DNA from: Erigeron canadensis
Taxonomy: Eukaryota; Streptophyta; Magnoliopsida; Asterales; Asteraceae
Reading direction: 5' to 3'
Assembly (NCBI RefSeq): GCF_010389155.1
Contig: NC_057766.1
Span: 434,001-498,000 of the forward strand
Length of the DNA stretch: 64,000 nt
This document shows, piece by piece, positions 25,001 through 35,390 of the stretch (its first letter is position 1; each line of letters opens with the position of its first letter). Position numbers and translations under genes: made by a program. The notes beneath the pieces are model-generated. The model did not search any database. It saw only the letters and a list, made by a program, of their open reading frames with translations, and was not told the origin of the DNA.

Positions 25001-25427
25001 TTAGGAAAATATTTGTAAACATAAAAAGGAAGCTATGGATAAGTTAAAAAATGAAGGAACAACTCTTATTACTAAGGCTATGGAGCACGAGCTTGAAAGA
25101 CAAGCCATAAAAAGTGTATGCGAGAAGAAGAAGTCGATACAATCAGGATGGGAGGTTGGTGTTGGGCTAGTGATGAAGAAAAAAGATAGATGGATGAAAG
25201 ACGTTGTCATATCATCTCAACAAGTTGACACAACATCTCAAGCAGACCCGAATGAGATTAATGAATCGAGAAAAAAGGATATTGAACTCAAATTTTATAA
25301 AAGTAATTATCATAAAATGGCAGCATTCATGAGGCAAAAATTTCCAGACTTTGATGATGCAATAGCCTCACCAGATACTACCGAAGCCGCAGGTTCCAAT
25401 GAAGTACCCACCAATGGTGATATCTAG
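22091..25427 (+). pseudogene. Second CACTA gene (plant transposase Ptta/En/Spm family), frameshifted
   Basis: Six exons by splice sites: 22091-22235, 22330-22759, 22893-23114, 23210-23302, 24793-24900 and 25005-25427. The protein has a basic N-terminus (LTRKRAQAL, PPRKRSHSMSK) and the line GSKISLKNDSITMNFVGPS. A Ptta/En/Spm (Transposase_24-like) domain follows: REHWKRYRGELSKHW, KPGCRSQDDWDDLCKYWE and NRKKLVNVSRGGSRSIANLV. The C-terminal half is helical and charged. In exon 2, near 22650-22660, the frame shifts within SATT/ATECGIVIRN. Exons 1 and 2 total 575 nt, one short of a multiple of three, so one nucleotide was lost. All other exons are in phase. In En/Spm the TNPA-type product binds subterminal repeats; this gene is the likely counterpart (inference). 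Confidence 0.85.
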
Positions 25428-25559
25428 GATGTTGAAACTTTTTCTTTAATAATTTAGAATTTCATCCTCAAAACTATTAGATTGTTAACTAGTGTTATTT
25501 TGATTTGTTATTATTATTGCTTTAAATAATATTGGTATCACTAGCTTTAAATAATATGT

Positions 25560-26490
25560 CTCTTTTTATCCTTTTATATAGAATCAGTGACTAATGTTTA
25601 ATTTAGATTTAAACTATCATTTATCATCGACTGATTTTATGCTGATCAGCGAATCAAGGACTGAAATCCTTTGGATTGGCGACTGATCTGATCAGTTTCA
25701 GGGACTAATTATCAGTTTCTAAAGCATTTTATCAGAGACTGATTAGGTGATGATTTGAAACTAATTTTTAGTCTCTAAAAGCAGCAAACTAAGCACCAAA
25801 TTAAGGACTGAAAATATTCTAGATTTTAGGACTATTAAACAGTCTTTAAAGCCTTATATTAGAGACTGACTAGAAACTAAATTTCAGTCTCTAAAAGAAG
25901 CAATTTAAGGACTGAATATGATTAGTTTTTAGGACTAATTATCAGTCATTAAAGACTTATTACCGGGGACTGATTTAGTGACATTTTGAAACTAATATTC
26001 AGTCTCTAAAAGTAGCAACTAAAGGACTGAAAGTGACTCTTTTTTTAGACTAATTATCAGTTCTTAAAACCTTTTATCAAAGACTGATTTGGTAACGATT
26101 TGAAACTAGTTTTCAGTGTCCAAAAGTAGCAATTAAGGACTGAAAGTGCATAGGGTTCTGGGACTAATTTTCAGTCCCTATATCTATATAGTAGTAACAG
26201 AACTATCATAATATTTGCGACTGGCTTTCAGTCACCAATAAAAACATCAGGGACTGAAATAACATGGCACCTACTCAGAGATATAAGGACTGAATTATTT
26301 TAGTTTGGAGACTGATCTCTACTCCTTGTTGGTTCCATATAACAAGGACTGATTTTCAGTTGTTAACCCCACTTTCTGGGACTAAGCGGTAGTAACTGGC
26401 TAGCAACTAGCAAAATCAGTCCTTGATATGCTTTTAGTAACTGATCATGGTGTATCAAAGACTAATTTTTCAGTCTCTAAAAGTGTAGTG
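25560..26490. repeat. Right subterminal repeat array of the CACTA element
   Basis: Dense ACTGA/TCAGT motifs, such as GGACTGAAA, ACTAATTTTCAGTC and AACTAATATTCAGTCTC, recur every 20-60 bp up to the terminus. The motif class matches the left array, but the longer higher-order unit of the left side is not seen. Confidence 0.85.
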
Positions 26491-26962
26491 ACTTCCAGAT
26501 TACCGAAATGTAGGCTAAAAAGATAACTTGAGTGACTTTTTGCTTGGAAAAGAAAAATTGTGTTATATAGTTGTATAATTTAGAAACGGTTTTTTTTAAT
26601 TTATTTATAATATATCATATATGTACTTCAAACTCAACATCATATCTTATTTAGGTTTCTGAGAATCCGACCCAGAGCAACCTAATCTGCAAAACCCAAA
26701 CCTTAAAGTTTTTTTGGCCAGTAGACCACCTTGGTGGTGATTTTGAAAATGAAGTTCACGCTTGCAAATAAGTTTTGCATTAGTCATATATACCACGTAA
26801 TTAGGGTCATGTCAGCTTGAAAAAAAGAGTCCGGTAAAAATTGACTCAAATGACATTCAAGAAACTAAAAATCAATGCTCAAAAGTACATATGATAGTAT
26901 AAAAGTACATATACTGTCAGCTTTTTAATCCTCACATGTAACTGCAGATTTGAATATTGATA
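26491..26962 (+). promoter_or_regulatory. TNL-1 proximal promoter (block D), CACTA-proximal
   Basis: The part from about 26540 to 26962 matches 34895-35390 in front of TNL-2 (GTTATATAGTTGTATAA, TACTTCAAACTC, GACCACCTTGGTGGTGA and AAGTTTTGCATTAGTCAT in order). The CACTA terminus lies 472 bp upstream of the ATG, so all regulatory DNA beyond that was displaced by 16 kb. Confidence 0.6.
26898..26905 (+). promoter_or_regulatory. Putative TATA box of TNL-1
   Basis: TATAAAAG, 58 bp before the ATG at 26963. The same octamer occurs at 35304-35311 before TNL-2, so it is conserved between the paralogues. Confidence 0.5.
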
Positions 26963-29900
26963 ATGGGTACGAAATCCATTCCGCATCGATGGAAATACGA
27001 TGTTTTTGTAAGTTTTAGAGGTGAAGATATCCGTAGAGGCTTCATGGGTCATCTTTTTAAAGAATTTAGTCAGAAAGGAATCCGTGCTTTTGAAGATTCT
27101 AACCATTTGCCCAAGGGAGAAGAGATATCTCCTCGACTCTCCAAAGCCATTGAAGGATCGAGATTTTTGATGGTCATCTTCTCCAAAAACTATGCTTCTT
27201 CCACATGGTGTCTGAGGGAGCTAGTGAAAATCCTCAAGTGCAAGAAAATAGGAAAACACAAACAAAATTTTCACATAATCTTTTATGATGTGAAGCCCGA
27301 TGAGGTCAGGAAACAAACTGGAAGCTATGGTGAAGCATTGGCTAAACATGAATTCTTGAATAAAACAGAGGTGCCCAAATGGAAGGAAGCTCTATCTACA
27401 GCAGCTAACTTAAGTGGGTGGGATCTCCAAGGCGACAATGCAAATGGGTAATTTTTTCTACTTTATTACAATGGCTTCTTATTTATTCAAATTACCTGTC
27501 AAGCTGCCATATAGTAACTAGCTTTATTGTGTTTTTATTCATCTTGTGACTCCATCAAACTCATCTTTTATTCATGTTTTTTCTGGTCAACAGTTATGAG
27601 ACCAAGGTCATTGATGACGTCTGTAAGGAAATCTTGGAAATGATGATTCGCCGTGGCCCATTACATGTTGGTGAGAACCTAGTAGGGATGGACGTGCATG
27701 TTAAGAAAATGAACTTGGGGAGCATTATTGGGTCAGATAAGGTTCACATGATTGGAATATGTGGTATCGGCGGAATAGGAAAGACAACCCTTGCAAAAGC
27801 TATCTATAATCGCATGCATCTTAATTTTAAGAGATTTTACTTTTGTGAAGATGTCAAAGGAACTGCAAAACAAGTGGGTTTAGTAAATGTGGTGGTGCAA
27901 GTTATTAGCGGCATTATAAAATGTAAACTTGAAACAATATCGAGTGTTAGTCAAGCAATAGTGGTATTGAAAGAGAGGGCATTGTATAAGCCAGTCTTGC
28001 TTGTTATAGATAATGTTGGTGACTCGGCCGAGTTAGAAGCACTTGCCGGTGCACTTAGTTGGTTCTACCCAGGAAGTCTAATTATTCTCACTTGTAAAGA
28101 CAGGCAACTGCTAAAGTCTTATAAGGTGGAAGAAATATATGACATGAGATATTTAGATGACCCTGAAGCTCTTGAGCTCTTTAGTTTGCATGCCTTCAAT
28201 AAAAAACATCCGAACCAAGACTTCGAAGAGCTTGTTGATCAAGTGCTTAAATATGTGAATGGTCACCCTCTGGCTTTGGAAGTTTTGGGTCGTTTTTTAT
28301 GTGGCAAAACAGTGGGCCAGTGGAAGAGCGAACTGAAGAAGCTCCAAGAATTTCCTAATGAGAAGATACAGAGCGTGCTTCGTTTAAGTTATGATGGGCT
28401 GGATCACTGTCAGAAAAAAGTTTTCCTTGACATCGCAAGTTCCTTCATTGGGGTAAACAAAGATTTAGCAGCAAGTGTATTAGACAGCTGTAACGTGTAT
28501 GCAGAAACAGATCTCAGAGTTCTAGAAGATAAGTCCTTGATCACCATTTCTGAAACTATGGATCTTCAAATGCATGACTTGATTCAAGCAATGGCAAAAG
28601 GAATTGTATGTGAAAATTCTAATATGCCTGGGGATCGAAGCAGATTATGGGATTCATCAGAAGTTCATGATGCATTGAACAAAGCCAAGGTAAAATAGTG
28701 GAATCTCATTGGGTTATGCTATATTGCTACATGCTTTAAGATATGTAAAATCTACTACTTATGGTGTTTTTGGTATGCAGGTCACAGAAGCAGTTGAAGT
28801 TCTAATCTTTTTGCTAGACAAAACTAGAGGAAAAGCTCACATAGATTGTAAATCATTTTCAAAAATAAAAAAATTGCGGATCCTCAAAATTTATGATATG
28901 GAACTGGGAAGCATTGAGGAAAGATCAGAACCGAAGGTTACCTACTCTGAACGTTTGGAATCTTTGTCCGATGAGATGAGGTTGCTGTATTGGTATGCAT
29001 ACCCTTTCAAGTCGCTACCATCAGAATTCTATCCGAAAGACATTGTTGCCATTGATATGTCTTATAGTAAGATCAAAAGCCTATGGACAACACCTACGGT
29101 ATTTACTTGTTCCTTTGTGTATCTTTTATATATATATATATATTTTTTTTAATGGAATGACAATAAGATACATGCATTGATAAGAAAATAGAACATTGTA
29201 TGAAATTGTAGATTGAAAAAAAAGTGGTCTTTGGACAAAATAACAGAAATTTCTTTATTAAGACCAGAAAATCAAAGTAGTCAGCCTTATAAAGAACATC
29301 TGAGACTTCTTTATTAACACATGAGCTAAGAAATTTCTTTCTACATCTTGATGCCAGGGTTTCGAAAGATTGAAAATTATGAAGCTGAGACATTGTCAGA
29401 ACCTTACACAAACCCCTGACTTCACGGAGATTACAAATCTCGAAGAGCTAAATCTTGAAGGTTGCATAAGTTTGCTTAGTGTTCACAAATCAGTTGGAAT
29501 GCTACAGAGGCTTGTCGAATTGAATTTGAAGGAATGCGTAGAGCTTAGGAGTTTCCCTTGCATCACCGAAACATTTTCCCTTCAAGTTCTTATTCTCTCT
29601 GGCTGCTCAAAAATTAACGAGCTGCCCAATTGTTTGGGAATCCTAAAAAATTTGATGAAGCTTTGTGTTGACGGAACCTCTATAAAGCTGCCCAATCTTC
29701 TTTCTTTCCTGTCGCCTCCTAGAAATGATCAAGTACTTCCAGTTAGGAAATATCTAAGAAAATTGCAACATGTCTCAAGTTTTGTATTGCCTGTCTTGGC
29801 TCCTTTGAAGTCATTAAGGAATCTGGATGTTAGCTATTGTGATATATCAGAGGTAATACCGGAAAGCATTGGAAGTTTGTCGTGTCTAGATGATCTAAAC

Positions 29901-30825
29901 CTGAGTGGTAACAGTTTTACTTGCTTGCCGGCAAGTTTGAGTCAACTTTCTCAACTTACAAAGCTTGGACTTGTTGATTGCAAGAATCTTGAAGTGCTTC
30001 CCGAACTTCCGCCTAACATTCATCATTGTGATGTAATTGATTGCAACGCTTTAAGACAAGTAGACAAACAAAATGTGCCGAACAACAGGAACTTCACGTT
30101 GGACTTCACTAGTTGTCCAAATATGGCTAAGAATCATACCATCGAATGCATGATATCTATGGTTCTACCTGAGGTACCCTCACACCCTTTTTATAACTTT
30201 TGCTTCGAGATAACCTGTTTTGTGTGTGTGTGCACGTAATTTACAGTCGTGGATTCAAATTAAGATGTGTGTAATTTTCTGTCTGCAGAGATGTACTAGT
30301 AACTGTAAAAATGTGCATCTTCTTCTTCAAGGAAGCAGAATTCCACCATGGTTTACAAGTCGGTGTACAGGAACATCCATCGACGTAAAGGTGCCTCCAC
30401 AGTGGCGCTGCAACAAGAGCAAGAGATATTGTGTATGTGTTACTTACAGGCCTAAAGAAGTACATTATTTTAGAAGACATAGCTGGCTAGAATACAAAGT
30501 GAGAAACTCTGATGGAACTGATATCGACCATTGTTATATACAATTAGAAACCCCGTTTTCAAGTAAAAGTGAAGAGTTCATTGGGACAGATATGATATGG
30601 CTGCATTATTATACACCGAAAGTAGAGGCATGGGAAAAAGCTATTGATTTCATTAGTTTTTCATTCATTACGGAGGTAGACATTGAGTTGAAGGAATGTG
30701 GTGCAAGACTTCTTTGTGATGAAGAAGACATGGAAGACCAACAAAGATATTTAGGTATGATTCAAGACTTCCCATCGGCCTCCAACGCAAGAGTTGTCGA
30801 TCAGCAGTCCAGTGGTGATGAATAA
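26963..30825 (+). CDS. TNL-1: intact TIR-NBS-LRR resistance protein, five exons
   Basis: Intracellular immune receptor. Exons 26963-27447, 27594-28689, 28781-29098, 29358-30173 and 30289-30825 sum to 1,084 codons with no lesion. The TIR domain (residues 1-161) starts YDVFVSFRGEDIRRGF and has STWCLREL with the conserved catalytic-type glutamate. NB-ARC follows: P-loop GICGIGGIGKTTLAKA (about 216-231), kinase-2 VLLVIDNV (the second Asp of the usual LDD is Asn), RNBS-B SLIILTCKD, GHPLAL and LQMHDL (about 487-492). Exon 4 is a short LRR (about 634-905) with CISLLSVHKSVG and LDVSYCDISEVIPESIGSL. Exon 5 is a post-LRR C-JID domain with GSRIPPWFTS and VPPQW. The ATG at 26963 is preferred because MGTK.IPHRW.YDVF is shared with TNL-2. 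Family knowledge: TIR NADase and resistosome signalling; the pathogen recognised is unknown. Confidence 0.93.
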
Positions 30826-30916
30826 CTGCATCGATCCAATGATATGATGATCAGAGTTTTTGGTTTTCAACAAAGGCGTACGTGGCTTTCCCATTTGTAC
30901 CTATTCGTAGGAGTAT

Positions 30917-31247
30917 TTGTTGACTCTGAATAATAAAACCATATCAGATCTGACCCAGCAATTCTTATAGTTTCTACAGGGAAAATGGTCCCTAGACCTA
31001 CACCGTCACGGTGGACAACATCTCCAAAAATGTCTCTTACTTTGCATGTTAAGTGACTTAATGAACTATGATACAGATTTTTGGCCGTGAAAACAACACA
31101 TGTTCCATATCCCCTAAACTTATTGTACATCCAACCAGGAGGCAACTCTACCTTTACATGATTTCCTGTATTTTGATTTGTAAACCATTGAGGAATTCTT
31201 CTTCCCTGAAGCACAATATGCAGTTTCTTAGCTATGTAATTACTTCT
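30917..31247 (-). pseudogene. Orphan C-JID last exon of an opposite-strand TNL
   Basis: From an acceptor (TGTGTGCAG) at about 31248 the minus strand reads RSNYIAKKLHIVLQGRRIPQ, then WFTNQNTGNHVKVELPPGW and VETIRIAGSDLIWFYYSEST, close to the last exon of TNL-3 (about 40200-40590). Homology stops at about 30917, where sequence typical of the TNL-1 3' flank begins. No other TNL exon is attached, so it is a truncated duplicate. It keeps residues that are corrupted in TNL-3, which suggests it derives from a better copy. Confidence 0.8.
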
Positions 31248-31329
31248 CTGCACACAAAAGATAAAAGATATGTTAATATAAATAAAAGAGACTTTTAGAA
31301 AAAGTTTCGACATATTCATTAATCTAAGA

Positions 31330-31940
31330 TTTTACAGGTCGGTTGAATGAAACCCACACCCTACGTTGCCATGGGCCTTAACATGGAAATTCACTAATCC
31401 ATCCGTAAGTATATATTTGAACTTCCTTTTATTGGTTGACTATCAAAAGGAATTGACTATCATGCCAACTACTACGTTTTGACTTTTTCCATTAAGAATC
31501 ATATATAGGATTTATTCTTGCTTACTTTTGCTCCATAAACTTACCAATAAATTTGCGAAAATACAGGGCAACAAATTTACAATTAAACTTGCAAATTTTC
31601 CAAGAAACATACCCGGCTATTGATCAAGAAAAAAGAAAACAACAACATCAGTACAATTCTTGCATATAAAGTTGTCTTTGGGGCACCTGTTGTCCCCATA
31701 TATTCACCAGCTGTAAGTATTTATTTACCCTCGTCTTGCTTTCCTATATCTGTATCTGTAGTTTCGTTATCTAATATTTATATTCGACTGGATAATATTT
31801 TTCTATCTCTTTGTAATTGTAAGTTTGGAGATTAATTATGTGTGTTAAGACCAGATGTTTTTCATGATCTAGTAATTAATCAAGCGTATACTCAGCTTAA
31901 ACCAAGTCACTGTATTATATATATATATATATATATATAT
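31330..31940. repeat. Intergenic with duplicated block B, copy 2
   Basis: 31480-31745 matches 7620-7990 (see there). The rest is AT-rich and ends in a (TA)n tract into which MITE copy 4 inserted. No gene seen. Confidence 0.55.
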
Positions 31941-32128
31941 GGGGATGAGAATATAAGGCTGTCGGGTATCTAAGCTTAGGTGTGAAATACTCACATATTA
32001 TTTTTTGAATCCATAAAAATCATGGGGCCCATGCATTTATTCATTAAACAAGAAATAATAAAATATTAGTATGTGAGGGTATCCACACTTAAACTTAGGT
32101 ACCGGACAACCTTATATTCCCTTTTCCC
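31941..32128. mobile_element. MITE copy 4
   Basis: 188 bp, same family as copies 1-3. The left end is GGGGATGAGAATATAAGGCT, the right end is GGACAACCTTATATTCCC, and the centre has AAAAATCATGGGGCCCATG. It is flanked by (TA)n. Confidence 0.85.
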
Positions 32129-33790
32129 ATAGATATATATATATAATTTTCTTATTTTGAGAACCATTATTTTTTAAGAACCATGAAAACTCTCAAATTA
32201 TGTATTGAATCATATATTTTTTTTGTTCATTCACTTGTGAAATGATATAAAAAAGTACGTTGTAGAATAAACTAAGAAATTAATGATTTGTAAGGGTAGT
32301 TTTATAAATTAGATATATACAATTTTTATTAAATTATTAAAGATGATTAAATCCCATAAATATCTCAATTGCTACAACCGTTTAATCAATCTATGAATAC
32401 GTAAATGTTTCTAATTACTATAAAACTAAAATCTGTTGCTAGTGCCTCGTGGAATTTTTTATTTTTTAATCATTACTATATTATTTTAGCACTTCAATTA
32501 GATATTCTCTTAAATTATATTTTATATATTTTTTTCTATCGACTTTAATTTCCACTTTTGCTATCCTTATTTAGTGTTTAAGTGTTAAATAATTAACTCT
32601 TGCCAAATGATAAGATGATAATTAACTCCAGTATTTTCTTTTTCCTTTTTTTTTTTATTTAAAAAAAACAAACTTTGAAAGATTTTTAATAAAACCCTAA
32701 ATGAGAAAAACAATTAATCACATGTGTACATAATTTTTTAGAAAAAAACTAACATGTTTATATGTGTAAATTAGATGTACACATATGTACATTTTACAAA
32801 TATATATACTAAAGTCGTCACATGTGAAGATGATAAAACCGCACTAGTTTATATGTGTTCACAATTAATAATTATTCATTCAAGATTATGAATGATTAGA
32901 TGGAGAAAAAAAACCACATGTGTACATTCTATATACCGAAGATAAATATTAGATGTACACATGTGAACATGATGAAATTACATGTGTTAATGATAAGATG
33001 CATGTGTAAATTAGATGTACACATGTGAACATGATGAAATTATATCAACTTTCACAAACACTTAAAATTATAAAAATATATAAAAATTCAAAATATGCAA
33101 ATATTGACAAAACTTGTACACGTTTAAACACTTCTACTTAAAATTTTAAGGATGAAGTTGTACACTTGAACAACTCATTTTATTACAATAGTTTATATGA
33201 ACATCTTGAATTTTGGACGTATACAAGTGAACATTAGTTGCTTACACATGTTAACAAAAATGGATGTTTACAAACATTAGTTGCATACAGACGTGAACAT
33301 ATATATTTATTTATGGACATTAGTTGCATAATGTGTAAACAAATATAAGGTGGTTATTATTATTATTTTTTTAATAACAAAAATTATTAAAAATAAAATC
33401 ATCATATGAGGACTGATAAACATGTTCATTGATGGTACATTTTTTTATTCTATTTGTGTCCCACTAGAAGTGTTACATTTTGAATATTTAAAGTCTTGAT
33501 TTGTTAACTTTGACCTTACATATTTTTTTAGTGTTATATAACTTTTGATGAAATTTATACCAAATAAAAATATATCCAAAACTCAATCAACACATATAAC
33601 TTTTATAAACCAACATAACACAAACAAAAATTTTTAAGATCAAAGTTGATAAATAAAGACTTTGAATGGGAGTATAATATACAACCATGTAGATATATAC
33701 TAAAAATTTTTTAATACATTTTAAGTAAATTTGAGATATAAAATGTGAGTTGATATATATATATATATTATACATGTTTATCTGTATCTA
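32129..33790. other. AT-rich intergenic with a 62-bp tandem repeat
   Basis: No gene is supported. ACATGTG-containing phrases recur through 32740-33340. Two copies of ATTAGATGTACACATGTGAA (32948-32980 and 33010-33042) continue into AACATGATGAAATTA with a 62-bp period. A stretch near 33460-33700 may be a decayed Stowaway-like MITE. Confidence 0.5.
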
Positions 33791-34119
33791 TCTATACTCC
33801 TTTATAAAACAAACTCCTCCTCCATCTCCTTAATTTTAAGAACCTGAAATGACATATTTACCTTCTATCTTAATATATTTTTATTTTTATTTTATAGACT
33901 GTGACTAAAATGCCCTTAAAAACTTCAAACTTTATCTTTCCCTCACGCAGAAACACATAGCAAAAACCCTAACTCAAACTTCGTCCCGCCCCCCCCCCCC
34001 TTTCATATCTCACGTAATAATTCATCACATCTCCAACCGCAATGAAATTAATTTTACGTCAATAACCATACCATTATCGTCTTCATTACCGCCGCTGCAT
34101 TGCGCGGACACCAATCTAG
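33791..34119 (+). mobile_element. Non-autonomous Helitron, 329 bp
   Basis: It begins TCTATACTCCTTTATAAAAC after an A and ends with TGCATTGCGCGGACACC then CTAG followed by T, meeting the A|TC...CTAG|T rule exactly. The internal line AAGAACCTGAAATGAC is shared with the Helitron at 18402. A run of eleven C lies near 33990. It cannot encode its own helicase. Confidence 0.85.
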
Positions 34120-34529
34120 TATTACTATATATACATTTCTGATACTAAATAATAGGATTGGTGGAGGAGCGTTTACCTTTCAAACCAGGGTTCGATCTTT
34201 GTTCCTAACATCTGATATTACTATAAAATTGACTGTACTAAAACACGGTTCAAGGTTATCTTTGTCTAATTTGTGGCCAAAGATATAATCATTCAAAACA
34301 TTCTCTTGAGATCTTGAATATACCTAATGTTTTTCAACTTCTAGTTGATGCCTAAGGAAGTTCGGATAACAGTATTTTCAACGCCATCAATGTCAAGCCT
34401 CTTGTTGTTAGCTAACCGAACTTTCCTTAAGCCCACCTGGTGGTTTATTCTTCTTCGCGCCCACAAATAAATGAGCCTTGTCGGGTAGTTGGGGTTGATT
34501 AAGATGTAAGGATATGTAAACGACATTGT

Positions 34530-35390
34530 TTTGCGAGTTTTACTAGGTTTGTTTGTAAAAATGAAATCAACACAAACAATATGAAGAAGGCGAGTCTTTT
34601 GACTCAGGGATACATGACCTAATCGGGTTAACCACCCCCAACTAACATGTCTGAACCCAAACGAGTTTAGGTGATTTGGGTTACGGGTGGTTATTTGGGT
34701 TTTCCTGGATCAGTTCAGGTTATGGTTATAAAGATTTTATTTGGGTTAACACAAATAAATTGAATAAGATGTTTATTAACAATGTTTTGAGGAAAGAATA
34801 CAAGAATTGGATAATCAAGTTTGTTAGAAACACTAGTGGATATAACCAATTTGTTAATCAACATAAATATCAATATCTTTGTCTCAATTTTTGAAATTGA
34901 AGTTATATAGTTGTATAAATATTTATGTGCTTCAAACTCGCATCACATCTTATCTGGGTTACCTGAAGTTTGACCCAAAACAGCCTGTACTCGACTACCC
35001 AAATCTTGTTTGGGTTGGGTTACAGATTTGTTAATGATTCTTCCAAACCCGAAACCCAAACTCTTAGGTCTCTTGACAACTAGGCCACCTTCATGGTGAC
35101 TGTAAAGATAAAATTCATGTATGCAATTAAGTTTTGCATTAGTCATGCCATGTAAGTTACATTAGTGTCATCTCTGCTAGAAAAAAAAGAGTCCTTTAAA
35201 AATTGACTCACATAACATTCAAGAAAAAATATGACTTCAATGAAACAAAGTGACAACTTATTATACAGGAAATTAAAAATAAAATACTCAAAAGTATATA
35301 TGATATAAAAGTAAAGTCACTTTTATATATTAGTTTATGAAATGTCAGATTTTTAATCCTCACATGTAAATGCAGCTTTGATTATTGACA
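34530..35390 (+). promoter_or_regulatory. TNL-2 upstream region: blocks C and D contiguous
   Basis: Block C (34530-34880) and block D (34895-35390) are adjacent here, whereas in front of TNL-1 they are separated by about 16.8 kb of transposon DNA (9720 to 26540). This therefore approximates the pre-insertion arrangement. A TATAAAAG lies at 35304-35311, 80 bp before the ATG. Confidence 0.65.

Larger units (their letters stand above)
10538..26490. mobile_element. Complete CACTA (En/Spm) transposon, 15,953 bp
   Basis: The left terminus is CACTACAAAAAAAGTGG and the right terminus is AAAAGTGTAGTG (CACTACACTTTT in reverse). Flanking ACT at 10535-10537 and 26491-26493 forms the 3-bp target duplication typical of the superfamily. 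Subterminal arrays of ACTGAATTTCAGTC-like motifs occur at both ends. It encodes a TNP2-type transposase (13689-17306, minus) and a divergent second gene (22091-25427, plus). Later insertions lie inside it: a tandem Helitron fragment and two MITEs. It interrupts the upstream region of TNL-1. The ends and the transposase frame are intact, but the second gene has a frameshift. Confidence 0.93.

Noticed and set aside
32740..33340. Recurring ACATGTG phrases suspected to be a CRISPR-like or regulatory array
   Set aside because: Irregular spacing, no constant repeat-spacer structure, plant DNA; only one clear 62-bp tandem duplication.
34150..34230. GGTTCGATCT resembling a tRNA/SINE B box
   Set aside because: No A box at proper spacing and no cloverleaf could be drawn.
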